Shown here: piece after piece, positions 12,590 through 26,860 of the stretch | Position numbering within the stretch: the stretch's first letter is position 1 | Layout of the letters: each line of letters begins with the position of its first letter | Assembly (NCBI RefSeq): GCF_963678635.1 | Contig: NC_087069.1 | Span: forward strand, 9,817,206-9,881,205 | Length of the DNA: 64,000 bases | DNA from: Symsagittifera roscoffensis | Taxonomy: Eukaryota; Xenacoelomorpha; Acoela; Convolutidae | Reading direction: 5' to 3' | Made by a program: the position numbers and the translations under genes | The notes under the pieces: generated by a model | Databases searched by the model: none | Seen by the model: the letters and a program-made list of their open reading frames with translations, nothing else | What the model was told of the DNA's origin: nothing

Positions 12590-12882
12590 AGCAAGCCGCG
12601 CTCGGAAGTTTAAGTCCCTCTTTGTAATATTTTGAGATATTTGGCTAACTGATCCTAACATTTTTCTTAAGGCGCCTTTGGCGCCAAAATGTACTAAATT
12701 TGAGGGGGAAGCGCGCGCCAAAAACACAGTTTTTTAATTAAAATATTCAAGAAAAGGCCTAAAAACGCGGTTTTTGGCCTGTCTTTTCAAAAAAGTCAAT
12801 TTAGTCGGCCTTAAAAAAGGTCGAAAAAGTTCTCTTTTTTTGAACCCCCCCCCCCCTCGAGAAAAACTTAGATGCGCCCTTG
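12590..12882 (+). mobile_element. hAT-type MITE, left-truncated or rearranged copy
   Basis: The interior (ctgatcctaacattttt, aaggcgcctttggcgcc, gaagcgcgcgcc) and the right end (C-rich tract, ctcgagaaa, cttagatgcgccctt) match the 59071 copy. The left end does not start with the usual terminus. Family A sequence follows almost directly at about 12890. Confidence 0.65.
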
Positions 12883-12889
12883 TGGTCGT

Positions 12890-13215
12890 TTTTGGTAAAG
12901 TTATGGGGATGTTAATATTGCTTATTTAAAAAAAACGGGATGAGTGTTGTGCGATATATTTTGTAATGATAACGCGTGAGTGGAGACTTAATCCAACTTA
13001 GAAACTGTTCCAAAATGAGCTGAAGTACACTATACGGTCTATTTTGTACTTTGCTTCATGGTGTCTGGGAATGATTTTCAAAAAAAAACCTCAAACAATT
13101 TTCGAAAGTTTTTTCTTTTTTCTTTGAAAGCTTCAAGTTTTTCTTAAAACGAACACTACTTCATAGATCTAAAATTTCAGTCAGCGCAGTCAAGCCTGAT
13201 ACGAGCAATTTTGTG
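12890..13215 (+). repeat. Dispersed repeat family A, partial copy 4
   Basis: Diverged landmarks in order: 'taaagttatggggatgtt', 'aacgcgtgagtggagactta', 'tgtctgggaatgattttca' and 'gcctgatacgagcaattttg'. It lacks the left half of the repeat and directly abuts a hAT-type MITE remnant. Confidence 0.55.
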
Positions 13216-16200
13216 TTCCATTTACAACTGACGCAATATATTTGAAAACGGAAATACCTATTGGCGGAAGTAGACCTTTTTCTGTGAAAATAACACTTCC
13301 ATTTCCTTCAATTTCAGTTTCTTTCAATCATTGAAAATTTTGACACTTTAGACGGGGCTCAGCTTTAATTTAAAGGAAGACTATGTTTACGCATGAACGG
13401 ACATTTAATTAGAAAAGGCGAAAAACGGATAGTTGAAAAAGTATGATGCTCGTAGACTTTGTAAACTCCAAAGAAATCTAATGACTAAAATACTCAAAAA
13501 GGACGATACACAAAAACATAAATATTACATTCAGATTGGAATTAAATTTTTTTAGAAAGATGCCATTACAGCTAAAAAAAACAACCCCAAGTCTAAATTT
13601 TTGTCACTTTTTCTGAAGGTCGGAACAACGATATGTTCAAATATATCCATGAAACTACGTAAAACTTTCGTTTCCAGAAATTGCTTGTTTTTACATTGCT
13701 TCAAAATAACTTTCTAAAACCTTTGTTTTGGTCAAAACTCTGTTTAGTAAATGTTAGTGATGTCTTTCTCTGATTGCAGGGAAACGTTTTGAGCAGTATC
13801 CAGTGTACTTTTTTGAGTATCTGTCAGGAACTGTTTGTTTATCAGTAAAAAGTCGTGAATGTTCCGACTGCCCTTTCTTGGTATCACACAACTGTTGGTC
13901 AAAAAAAAATTTGTAAAACCACAAATTTTGGATAAAATCAAACGTCAAGTGTGGAAGTTAATACGACCAATTAGATCGTCTCACTTTAACTGGGAATGAT
14001 TTTATAGTGCGGGATAACTTTTTGCGGGATAATAAATTGCCTTTTTAGCATCATACATAAATTAGTCCAGAGCATTGCCGACTTAGCATTTTTCAAATCT
14101 TCCGAATGAAGAAAGGCTAAGCATGTTTCTATTTTTGAAATTAGGAAGTCTTCAATGGGTTTCTAAGAAAAACTTTGAAAACTTTGGTTTTCGCAGAAAT
14201 TTAAATAAATAAAAAACAACCCCAAGGATCAATTTCCCGCATCTTTTTATAAATTCGAAAAAAAAAATGACAATGAAAAAGAAAATAAAAATGCACATAA
14301 CAGAGATAACTTGATTGTTCCGACTGCGCGTTGACATATTCTAGATAATCATTGAAATCAAAGTTGATTTTTATTATGCTTGAAGAAAACAAACTGCTTC
14401 GAATCAATCAGGATTTTTCCGAGCCGGATAAAGTCGCTACTGCTGTTTTCGTTCTAACAAAAGTTGGAAATTATATACAACCTAATTATCCCAAATCGAT
14501 AAAGTTTTTAGTCTTCAAACCCCATAATATGAATAACCGCAGTGGAAAAAAAATTCATTTCTGAGCTCGTACTGCCAATGTAGAAAAAATGTTTTCAGTC
14601 TTAAAAAAATCTGTCAAAAAAGTTTTAAAAATGTGGAAGTTTTTCACGATAAACAAACAGTTCCCCAATCACACGATTTTCGTCCCATTTCTAGTAGTTG
14701 TTTCAAAAACTGTTTCGCTGAAAGCAAAGGTTTCTCAAATTTTGCATAAGTCCAACTGCAATTTTGTGCAAAAAGAACTCAATGTGACTGTAATCGCACG
14801 CAAAACTTCTTGAGCTCATTCTTGAAAGGCTTTGCGTTTTAAAAGCGTTACGATAAATTCACGGACATTAACAGCAAAACTTCCTACATATCTAATTTAA
14901 CGCATAGTTGTTATGCCCCTGGTTTTAATTCCTATGTGTTTATTTTTTCCAATTTCTTTAATCTTCACTTCTTGGCTCTAATCTTTTTTGACAACTTTAG
15001 CTTTTTTCCTAAAATGACATTTTCCCTTCGGACGCACGTTATCTAAAAATAATTACCAGAATTATATAACTACCAAACATCTTCAGCTAATTAAAAAAGC
15101 TTTACTTAGGATAGAGCTGCTTATAAAGCGAGGCTACATAATTTTTCTGCATATTGTTTTTTGCTTTATTTGTTTTCTTGAAATAGGAAAAAGGAAACCC
15201 TTTCATCAAAAAAGATGAAAAGAATTTTTGCCCACATTTTGATTACATAGACGAAAAAATATATTCACTTATTTGGCTAAAGAAGTTATACTTGGGGACT
15301 GTTAATTATTTATGGCTATTTGTTCTATCTTTCCACAAAAGCCACTTTTTATGCATTGCTCAAGACACCCTTAGTAAAATATAACATGTTAGCTCTAAAT
15401 AAATCCCTTTTTTCAACTTTGTTATTGAAAAAAAGTGTTTGAGTGAGAAAAAAACCTTTATGATAATGTTGATTTTCGAATAAACAAATAAATACTGTCA
15501 AAAAGCCCTAAATAAAATTGTCCCCCTATTAAGAAACTTAATTTTTTTTCTAAAATATATCAGTTAATGCGATTAATCCGAACGTTGCTTACGGCCAACT
15601 AGCGGTATCAAAACTCTTGTCTAGACAAAATTTAAAGTTTTCCAAAAATGTGTTCAGACTAGTTAAATTATTCACCGGGATATTTTCTTAGTTTTTGACG
15701 ACATTGATTTTTTTCAAAACCGTTTGAGAAAAAAAATATTTTTGGAAAACTTGAACAGTTTTTCAATTTCTTGAAGTGATTTTGAATTTTCAGTTTGCTT
15801 TAGCACAAAAATAAACGGTTTGACCGTGCACTTTAAGTATAAACAAATTTGATCAATAATTTATCAAGTGTGATGTTTATTTTATTTTTGAAGCAGTTTT
15901 TGTTTTTGATTTCAATTTTGGCCAAAGGACTAAAAATAGGACCACATTAACTGAATTTGTTTTGTGAGTATAAATTGGCCAAAAACTCTTACCATTTAGA
16001 CAACCAGTTCTTTTTGATGCTAAGACGCGACAAAATTCATCATATAAGTGTTGACTTTCACCTGTTTCTGTTGATTTTTTTGACATATTTGTTATTATTT
16101 ATCCTTACATTATACGCTTTGAAGACATTTTTTACGTTCTTTAATGGAACTGTTTCAATTTTATGTAGTTTTGAAAATCCAAAATCTTATAGAGGGTGAT

Positions 16201-19200
16201 TTTGTTGTTACGGGAAGTGATTTTAGAAAGCTTGTTTTGTTCTTTGTAGAGTTGTAAGTTCAATAAATAACAGCGCCTATTTTTTTGAGATGAGAGAAAA
16301 ATTTTCAGTCGCAAAAGCACGCTTGATTGAGTATCTTTGTTGAGGTACAATGTCAATGTCTTGAAGTATTTTCAACTTGAAAGAAAGTGAAATTTCTGAA
16401 TAAAGCCTCATTAGTCGTGTTTGTTTTTATCCCCACATTCCTTTGAAGGCAAAAAACACCTTGATTATCGCTGAAAATTCAAGCACCGGAAATACAAGTA
16501 GACCAAAACAATTTCAGATTTTGATCTGGATTTCATGAAAAATTGATCTTACATTTGAGATTTTCAAATGCGTTTTCATCATTTCATAAACTGTCTTTAA
16601 TCAAAGATTCAAATAATTACTGCGAAAGGTTTATTCAATGAAAGGAAGTAGCGAATGGCTGATCAAATGGAAATATCAAATGGGATTTTGCTATTATTAC
16701 TAATTCTTGCAATGAGCTTAAGAAAATGTAAAGAGGAAATCCTGAATGATCCCCCTGCGCCTGTGCGAGTCTGAGTTAGATTTTGGTTAAAAGCATAAAC
16801 CAAAATTTCAAAAAGAAATGTTTTTGAGAACCTAGGAAAATGAAGGGTGATTCCTGGAAGGTTTTAACTGCCCAAAAAGGTCAATGACGTAGTTTTTGGT
16901 TTCAAAAAATCATCAGAAATTTTTTTTTAAATCACTTTTTTGCTAGGTAGCCCTTTGTTACATGCAATGTCAAGGACGAATTAAAATATATTGACTCCAT
17001 TAACCCCTCAATTGACTTAATAGTTAGCCTGTATAATAATTTGAAGCGGAATAGTTCGCCCAAGGGAATTAAAGATTAAACGAATCGCACAAACTTTAAT
17101 TCAAATTGGCTGTTTTTAAACCCCACTAATAAAAAAACGATTGTTTGTGAAATGTATATAAAACTATAAAACCTTAGGGGCATCGATACTTTTCTATGCT
17201 ATCAAAACCTTTCGGAAATTGTTAATTATGAATCCAAGATGGTATGACAAACACACTTCTCGAGCGTTTGTTCTATGTCATTTTCTTTGAAAGTCGGAGC
17301 AACAGAACTCAAACTAAAAAAAAAAATTTTTCATTTTGTTCTGATTCTCTAAAGACAAAATTCCTTCTTTCTGGATAACTTCTTTCTGGATAAATTCCTT
17401 TTTTCTGGATGTTTTACATAAAATTAAACAAGCACAACAAGAAAAGTAATCGGATCGAATGCTCTATCATATTGAAGCCCTTTGATTTTTGCTTTTACCT
17501 GAACTGGAAGGTTTTTATAAATTATCCAGTAACGCTTTTTGTTTATATAAGTATGCATAGATGCCTCAATTTAATTTTGTAATCACGTGTTTCCCTCAAA
17601 AATTTGATATGGTCATCGTGCTGGTTAGTAAAGTTTACTCAACCAAAAAATTTGAAATAAAACATTTGAAAAGTTTAAAAATCTGAAAAAAAAAGTTTGA
17701 AAAAACAATTACGTACAGTTTGGTTTTAAGTTTTTTCTTGATTCTAAGAAAAGGACGGATTTTCTGTACTCGGGTTTTTGAGTTTTGTCCAGCCAATTTT
17801 GACAAGTTTTTATACCAACGGAGAGGTATTGAAGCTTTGAGGTAAAAAGCATACCTTTACAAGGGCCGTTAAAACATTTATAATTTCGCATCGAGTCTTG
17901 ATTCACTTTTGATTTTGATTCGCCTTTTTGTCCTCGTTGCAATTCCTACTTCTCTCTGTTTCAAACCTAAAGCATATTTGTTAATTTGTTAAATAGCTGT
18001 GTTTTTCACCAAAAACTATTATTTTGGTTGTAATTTTTCAAACTTGATATGCTAATTTTTTTTTGTATTTTGTTTTCGGTTTAAAAGGTTTAGGCTTATT
18101 TTAAATCGGCTCAGTGGCCTCATATCGCGCCACCGTTTGATGAGCGATAAAATTTCTGTGTGCGTGTGTGTGCTTTGAGAAAGAAAGGAATTCAAAAGAT
18201 TTTATAAGATTCAATTTTTTTGGATGTTTTTTTTTCTGGTTGAAGGGTTTCTGCTCAGTTGTTTTCGGCTTTATTACTGTTGGTAAGTTTCCTTTCGATG
18301 CTTAGTTCGCATGCTATTGCCTCGGCAATATTTTGAAAATTATCTCCATGCTTTTTGATTGATCTATTTGCATGTACAAAAATAGTATTTCGATATACAT
18401 ATTTTTGGCGGATGTTTTTTTTCGACTTGATTGTTGTTGATTCAGCCCTCGGTTTAGTTTCCGAGACGTGTAAACCACCTGGTTGTTTTCAGTGCTTATA
18501 CGGCTCTCGTGTGAACTATATGGGCAGTGCTTGTTTTTTGTCAATTTTATTTTGCAGAAATAACTCGGGTGAATTTCAATTCATTGGCTACCGTCTTGGC
18601 GCCAAAACAATTTCTGAATGCTCAATTTCTGCACCATCGGGACCTTGAAAAAACTTAGAAAATTTAAACAGAAAAAATTTTTTTATTTTTTTTTGTTTTT
18701 TTTTAAATATTTTCAAGGTTAACATCATTCGAATACTTATTCGCTATTTCTTCAGCGTCATGCTGTTTTCTTCCAGTACTTATTCTATAGCAAGTGGTAC
18801 AAAACTCAAAGGTGCACCTCTGTCTCTGTGTAAAATATTTGATGTTTTTCTGGAATAGCATTTCCAAAAATAAAGCTAGTCAGTCTACCGGTAAACAACA
18901 TCTACAACCATCAAGAAAATTGAACGATTGCAAAAAGTACTACAAGTTAAACATAGATCTGTTACTATCACATAAACAACTATCCTGAATAATATTTTTA
19001 GCTTGGAATCATTTTAAAATCGATGAGCTATATTAGTCATCTATAATTTTGCCCCAGTTTTTTTAAAATGAGAGATTAGTTTCGTTGATCTTTGGGTACA
19101 CAAAATATCAAGAACAAGATATTACGGTTAATGAAAGGAATGGATTCCTGTCTTGGATTGATTACTGGAAAAACATCCATCATCTTTTTTGCTTAAAAAC

Positions 19201-21789
19201 TGGTTCCTTGAAATCCTTTTTATCCAAAAATTTTTGCTGCAGGCCACAAGATAAACACGTAAATCTGACTACCAGAGCGATAATGTACTCAAAGTCAATT
19301 TCTCCTACTGCTGCTTATGTGTGATTCAAAAAAGCATTACTCTTTAAAACCGTGATACTTGAAAACAGTGATATAGAAAATGTAAGAAAATGTAATCAAA
19401 TAGTTTCTTTCATTTCTTCGCACTGCCTCATTGTTATTTTTTCAATTTTGACCAAAAAAAAAACACGTTTTTCTTTACTACGAAACGAGTGAAATTTTTT
19501 CTCGCTTAGTTTTCTAGCTAGCAAAGAATTGTTTAATTTTTAATATGAAGTTGAGCTCTCAAAATTTATTTCATGTTAGTTCTGATGCTATATTTTGCAG
19601 CTGTTATAGCCTTTTAGTCTTTGTAACACTCAAAGCGTTTTTTATCTATTTTCTGGCGCTTTTATTCATTACTTTTTATATTTTTCACGCCGAAACTCCT
19701 CAGTTTAATTAATTATTCAAAGCAACCAGTTTTTTGCACCAACCATACACTTTTTTCCATTTTTTTCAAAGATATAATCAAAGCTGAACTACATGAGCTC
19801 AAATCGTTACGCAATTAAAAACTTAAGACAAAAATAAAAATTGATAAAGCACGCGTAGAAAAAAAACGTGCATCCATTTTTATTGTCTTCCGGCGCGCGT
19901 TTATAAAAAAAGTATTGTTTTCCTTCTAAAATTTTCGATGTTTATATCGAGTAAGAAATAAGCATTTTTGCTTTTTTTCTTTTTCATTTTATTTTTTTTT
20001 CGTTTGTTTTTCTTAATTTTTTTGATGCATTTGAAGGTTCCGCAGCCTCAAGTTTTGTATACATTAATTATAAAACTGATCATGTGATCGTTTTATTAAT
20101 CACTTTACTTGTTTTTGCACCTGGCTTGCGGCCTATTTCAAATTTCATTTGCTATATTTTTAATTTTTTATTAGTATAAACAAAATTCAATTAAAGTGGC
20201 TGCACCTAGACCGCCATTTCCTCTTTTTGTCATTTTCTGCTCTCAAAACAATTCACTGATTTTTGTTTCTTCAATTTTTTAAAATTAGAAAATTCGGGGT
20301 TCCGTTTCATTTTCTGATCTGGACACTAATACAAAAGTAACAATAGCGGATTAATAAATAACAATAGGTATAATATTTCTTAAATCGAATTAATTGTTCA
20401 TGTTTTTCAGATTTACGAATTATAAAAATAATTTCCTCTCTAGTTGATCGAATTAGTTCTATGAGGGGAGGGTTCAAATCTGGTTCAAGTTATATAAAAA
20501 TGAACGTTTATTTTTAAATTTTGTATCCAACGAAATCGACTTTATGACTTTATAAGTGGGCGGTATAAAAGATGTAATAAAAATGCCAGACAAGCAAAAC
20601 CACTTGGTACTATTTCCTCCGATAATAATTGTTTCTTATACATCTTACTGTCAAATGTGATTGTGCTTGATTAGGATTTTGTAAAAAGGAAGCAGCATGG
20701 AATTTATGGTTGTAATCTTTCCGGTCAAAGTCAAAAAACGACCAAGTTATTTGCAATAAAAATAACATGATCATTACAACTAGACGCGTATTTTTTTCAA
20801 AAAGGGTTTTCATAAACTTCAGTAGTTAGTTGACCTTTATTCAGGTCGATCAAATTAATTTTCCACGCGCTCTCTAAACACTATAAGCATCAAATTTTTC
20901 TGCGCTGCTGGCGAACGTTTTTAAAAAGACTATTAAGAGCGTTTTTGGAAAGGTCACACCAAAAAAAAAATGTTTTCGGCGATCAATCCTACCTCAAATT
21001 AGTGTAAGATGATGTCAGGGGCGCATTTAGGGTTGATCGACCACAAAAGGAATATCGTGAATTAGTTTCCAAGGGGCGATCTTTTAGGTGTTCGTGAGCT
21101 CAAATCACTGAGAAAGCTTCCCCATAAACTCGCTTTTGATTCCGAGATTGTGCTGAAGGAGTATTGGGTTTAAATATCAGTTCCAGCCACTCTTAGATTT
21201 TTGAACTTTTCATTTGTACATTACGCTTTCGAACTAAGACTTTTTAATTTAGAAAAAAATTAGTTTTGTAATGTTTAAAAAACTTTACAAAAAAATTATG
21301 ATTTTGAGTTGGAGATAACTTTTTTCCTTCGAACTTTGGTTGACAATTTTAAAGTTTTATTGACAGATAGAAAAATATTTCTGCCAGAATTTTATTAAAA
21401 AAATTTGCTGTCCTCGTTTAATTTGAGACATGAAGATTTTCTGAGAGTTCAATTTGGTTTCTGGATTTCAAAATATTCAACACAAACCGAACTATTGGCT
21501 TCAAGAAGAGTACTGATGAGGAATCGTATGTCTCTTTAACTTAATTGGTAAGTTATTGATAGTGTTTTTAAAATGAATAGCATTTGGTGCTTTTTACAGT
21601 CATATCACAACTTACGACCTGGTCAAATAAAAGATTCGTTTTGTCGTATTGTTGTTATATGCATAAATAATCAGGAAAAGCATATAGCAATAGAGATTCT
21701 AGACACGTCCGAAAAAGTTATCTTTCACGCTAACAAGATTTTTTCGTGGAGTTCAGTTCCGTAAATAACCAAAAACTCTTCAAGTTTTC

Positions 21790-22312
21790 TGTAATTTGCA
21801 TAGTTCGATGCGTAGTTCCTGATCTTGATTGGTAAAACGCAAATAAAAATTAAGCTCATGATCAGTCAACCAAAGTTTAAGGACATCTAGGTCATCCTGC
21901 AATTTTAGAAATAGAGGAATGAGTCGTGTATTCTGCTTTGTTTCATCTGCTAAACAAAATCAGGTTGAATCTAACATATCACCTAAGAAAAAAAATAAAC
22001 AACAAAGGTCCAAGTAGACTTCGCTGTGGCCCTGTTCTTGTTACTAGTAACAGGCTTTACAAATATCCCTTTAATTTAACAAAGTGCTCTCGACTCCCCA
22101 ATTAAGACTGGAATAGTCTGAAAAGGTCTTCGTCAAACCAATTAAAACGAGTTAGTTGAGCACAAAAACATATGTGGCATGTACGACTCCTTTTTTAAAA
22201 TCCACATTTTGAATAAGTTGATCGACCCTATTGTGATAATTCGAGTAAGCTTTATCACGAAACATCAGTAATTGGGTCACCAAGGCATGAAATTTTCTAA
22301 ATCCACAGTGTT
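21790..22312 (-). pseudogene. Decayed non-LTR retrotransposon (LINE) reverse transcriptase
   Basis: Minus-strand translation, with frame changes and stops, shows reverse transcriptase landmarks in family order: CGFRKFHALVTQLLMFRDKA near 22310-22250 (compare Q-x-GFRK..S..TQLL), GPQRSLLGPLLFIFF at about 22040-21990 (compare GVPQGSVLGPLLF), DMLDST then LADETK at about 21983-21936 (the degraded F-A-D-D active-site box, second Asp now Glu), and LQDDLDVLKLW followed by ELNF (compare LQ.DLD.L..W....L.FN). These are hallmarks of LINE reverse transcriptases that copy themselves by target-primed reverse transcription. Frameshifts and in-frame stops make it a fossil. The clade (CR1/Jockey-like versus others) cannot be set by eye. 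Confidence 0.75.
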
Positions 22313-24308
22313 TTTCTTCATATTTAGATTGATTAAAAATAAAAATGAAAAGAATTTTCTACCTAAGATTGGAATAGGGCGATAATATTAACAGATGGTT
22401 TTTTTCTTTTTTTAACGTAATTTTCCTTTTCATAGGGTTATGTTCGCAATTTTCTAAAAAACAGGACACGTTCAATTTTTGAGAATCAAAAACGAACAAA
22501 TTACTTAAGTTTTTTTTTCACATAGGGGCTATGCGGAAATTTTTTATTGCAGCTAGAATCACGAATGGAAAGTTTCTAATCAAATTTTATAAACAAAACT
22601 GTTTCAAGTTTATTTGCGCTTCCTTGTTGTGCGTAAGAAAAACAATCCCGGGAGCTCCCTCGCCTCGAAAATTTCAAAAAATTTCGAAAATTTTTGAAAA
22701 TTTCAAGTGCTCGAAAAGTTGAATTATCCGTTTGAACTTTAATTGTTTCATGTCAACCGTTGATTGCTCCTAAAAAAGCTAGACGACAGAAATTTTGTTC
22801 TTGTTCCGAAAATGTGCCAAGTTAACATCCCCACAAAGCACGAATAATTTTTAAAATTTCTTGTTTAGGATATAACAATTATGGATACAGAAAAATTCCC
22901 GGCCTGACCGTACGCTACAGCTTTTGACCGATTTCAATTAAAGAACTGAATTAAGTGGATTAAATTTTTGGAACTTGTCATTTTTTGAGAATCAGGAAAT
23001 AAGACACACAATGCGAACTCAAATTTACATTACAAAACTTATTACAATTTCCACCATTCATATTACAGTTCTTCTTCAAATAATCACTTGATAAGATGTC
23101 AAAAAACACTCGTGTTTATTGATTTTCTGTGCCTGCTCAATATCGTTAGCTGTGAAGCCATTTATTGAAAAATTCATGCATTTGTAGTGGTTTTTACTTT
23201 TTTCTTCGTTAATTTCTGCTTTTAATTTTCATCGTTACTGGTCTAAATAATGCTAAGTTCGTTATCAAAAAAAGCACGATGTTTTCTTAAATTAACAACT
23301 TTTTAATGCCCTACTTAAACCTTGGAGACATTATGAGAAAGTTTATCAAGAATTGTTTCAATAGAGATTTCGAAAGATTTTATTGGAAAAAAAAACATTT
23401 TTTATTTCATCATATATTTTGAAGACTTTACAGAGACTGAATTGTCTATCATTTAACATGTAATAAAACAATTAAGGATGATTAACAATAGTTTTTAACA
23501 AGATTTGCCAGTTGATATTCCCAGTCTATATTTGGCAGGTGACTATTCAAATTTCCATCTTAATTTCAAAGCACTTCAGCTCATGAAATATTATAAGTTA
23601 ATCTGGATTAATCTGACATTGAGGCGAATCAATTGTACTATAATATTTAAATTACCGCTCTGAAAAACGTGGCTTTAGGCTCAAAAAGCAGTTTTCGACA
23701 GAAACCACCAGCAAATGAGCTATTTGTTGTCTACGTGATGACCGATTTGTTGTCTACGAAATGACCGATTTATAATTTTGATTGAAACTTTTTATAATGT
23801 TTTTTTAGCTTTTTTTTTCAAGCTTTCATATTCAACCTATAGTATTGCAATCGCCCCCAACTTGCACAAAAACGATAATTGATTTGAGGGCTCAAACATT
23901 TAGACCCCCCCTCTCTCTCCGCTAAATACCATGAGTTGAAAATATATTCACAATAATAATCATGTCTCGTTATGACCAGAAACAAAAACGTGTTTTTTGA
24001 GAGTTCGCAGTTTAGACAAAATTGCATTTTTTAAAAGTGTTGGAAAAAACCGTTATTGTTTCGCAAACTTCGCTTGTTTGTTTTTTGGATGATCTTTTCC
24101 AGTCATTTTTTAAATGTCGAAGTTGAGTAATCTCCAATTCAGAATTTGCAAATGCAAGTTGTATTTATTAGTTGCGAGCGTCTTTTCAGTGAAAGCTCAT
24201 TAGATTAGGATTACGAAAAAAATTTTCTAGGAATTTTTAAAAGCACCCAAGTTCTGCTGCTTTTGCTTCCCAATTTTGCAAGTCAACAAGATAAATAACA
24301 CACTTTGA

Positions 24309-25052
24309 TTGACATATTTCACTAACCATTTGCATCTTATTTGCATGGAGACCCTACAGTTAATTAGATCTCAATTCACAAACTTAACTCATTTTAGCAT
24401 ATATCATTCAAGTCGAGTGCTATTTTACATAAATAATCATATGCTATTTAAATTGAAATGGCGGCCAAAAAAGGATTTACCACAATTAAAAAAACGCAGA
24501 CATTTTTCTACGGTGAAAAACGATAGGGTTTTACTTTTTGCAATTTTACTCGAATTGCTTATTTTACTTCCAATTTTTTGCTTGATAAGATGTTTGCCAG
24601 AAGTTTTGCCGGAAATACATTATGTTTTGAATATTTTTCACCTTATGATTTAAAATGTGCGAAAAATGTGTTCGGGGTCAACTTTTGTTGACATGCTCTT
24701 TTGGTATTTAAAAAAATTACGGACAACGTTTGCTGAACCTACGAAATCAAAAAAAATTATGATGGGCTCTAAGATGACTACGATGGCTTATTTTCCAAAA
24801 AAGTTTTATATTAATCAACCATTATGCCCATGCCATTAATTAAGATTGGAACTTCATCAGATTCTTAAAAATTCGAAACCTACAAGAAACAGATCTGAAA
24901 ATAATTGTTTGCAAATAAATGTTAATTGCAATTTAAGTGATGTAAATTTTGCGGCCGATATATTCGCGAACAAAGTCGGAAAATATCGAATTTCTAACGC
25001 GATATTCCCAAAATTGGAAGCAATTTTCTATATATTAGTCACCATTGCGTGA
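24309..25052 (+). other. Unusually open frame with two stops, origin unknown
   Basis: One frame stays open for about 248 codons with stops only near 24651 and 24837, whereas this base composition should give a stop roughly every 13-14 codons. It starts right after a TGA. The translation has a hydrophobic stretch around residues 78-96 and lysine/asparagine-rich parts, and I recognise no domain. It could be a decayed gene or a chance event given how many frames were inspected. Confidence 0.2.
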
Positions 25053-25353
25053 TAGTTAGTGGCGATAACAACACATACGCCGTAAGCCGAAGACTTGAAA
25101 GCCATAGTCTCAAATGAAAGTTCGAGCACCGATGTTTGAAGTGAAGAATACTAGTTTTATTGAGGAGTTGATCCACACTGATTCACAAACAAACATATAT
25201 TCGAGAACCTGGAATTCAGCATAAAACTACAACAATTTATTGAAAAAAAGCAACAAAATCTTTTTCAGAACATGTTCATTAAATGTTTCTCAAAACAAAT
25301 TAACCGATGCATGTGAAAATGTATGTCACTTTGGAATATTTTTTTATTATACC

Positions 25354-25975
25354 CTTACCCGCACTGACAAAACCGGGTTACGATCAATTTTAGCCTTAAA
25401 AATATGTAGATTGAATTTCAGATCAATTTTATTGTGAAAAAAAATATATGAAAAAAAAAATTGAAAAAAATATAAGATTGATTTGAATCAATTTAACGTC
25501 AAATAAAATTGATCTTAAATCTTGGCAAAAAAACTGATCCATTTTGATTTTGAAATGATTTAAATCCATTTTTCCATTTTTCTTTTCTTATTGGTTTTAG
25601 AGGGATTAAAATTGATCTGGTCAGATTCATTTTAAAATGAATATAAATGAATTTTACTAAGATTTGACTGGATATAAGTATAATTTGGATAAATTTTAGT
25701 TAATAAAAATCCAACTAAATTGATTTAAATGGATTTTTTAGGCGCATAAATTGATAAAAAAATAGATTTTTAGACAATAAAATCAAACTTTTAAGAAGTA
25801 TCAGTTTAAATTGATTTGAAATTGACTTCAGTTCATGAAATGTAAATCGTTAATTGATTTGAATTGATTTAAAATTGAATCAGCTTCAATTTAAGTCAAT
25901 CCAAAAAGTTTTTTTTTCAAACAGTATGAGTTATAACAATAAGTTAATTATCAACTCATTCAGTAAGGGCACAAT
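25354..25975. repeat. AT-rich satellite-like block of 'attgatttaaat' words
   Basis: The block is dense in near-palindromic words such as ttgatttaaattgattt and gattcaatttt on both strands. It is bordered by cccttacccgcactga on the left and by cagtaagggc on the right, which may be remnants of inverted ends. It resembles, in style, the blocks at 30101-31403 and 61076-62169. Confidence 0.5.
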
Positions 25976-26331
25976 ACGTCCAGAAATAATTAGAAATAAA
26001 AAGTCAGAACAAAGAGCGTAGATTCCAATTTTGTAAAAAAAAATCTCTAACATCCAGAAAAAATTTTAATTCTTTATCAATTTGGTTTTTGAATAATTCA
26101 ATGCTGACGTCGGGATCAAAAAATTTTGTTTCAAAACAGCAATTCAAGCAATTTTGTTATCCTAATTTTTGTAAACCAATGCAAATCATAAGCGGTAAAA
26201 TTTAGTACCGACACGTTCAAGCTACTTTTATCTGCTGGTGCTTAGTTCCAAATATCTTATCAAAAGTGTTTCTGCAATTTGTTTGAAATTACTAAAGTAT
26301 TTTTTTCTGTATATGTAAAAAAAATATCAAA

Positions 26332-26860
26332 CAAGACTGCTCGTATCAGGGCGAAGCCCCGAATGTTCCGACTGCCTTTTAATGTTTTATGGAGCAGTAA
26401 TAACATTTAAAAAATAATAAATAAAATAAAATAAAACGAAATTTTTTTTTCTAAAATTTAAATTTTTTTTGAAAATTATCTCCCCACACGCGATATAAAG
26501 TACAAAAGGATAGATTTCGCTGCTTGTAACAAATCAATTATGGCAATTAAGCTTTTCAACCAATTTGGAACGATTTTAAGACGGATTAACTCTCCGCTTG
26601 CGCGTTAATAGCGCGAAATATATCGCGCGTTAATTGTCCGAATTTGGCCAAAATTGCAATCTTTAAACCCCCATAACTTTACGAAAAAGGATCACAGGTG
26701 AAATATCTTTTCAAATTTGAGCTCAGGACAACAAAAGATTTCGAAAGATATAAAAAAAATTTCGTCAAAAATGGTTAGTTAAAAAATCGAAATTTGTCTG
26801 AAGAAAAAAAACCCACCCCGAGCACAAATATTCCGTTACTTTCGTATCGAAAGTCGGAAC
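26332..26860 (-). repeat. Dispersed repeat family A, copy 3 (inverted)
   Basis: This is the reverse complement of the 5848-6371 copy, running from 'caagactgctcgtatcaggg' to 'ccgttactttcgtatcgaaa'. Here gttccgact near the left and agtcggaac at the right form short inverted repeats that copies 1 and 2 do not show at both ends. Confidence 0.8.
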
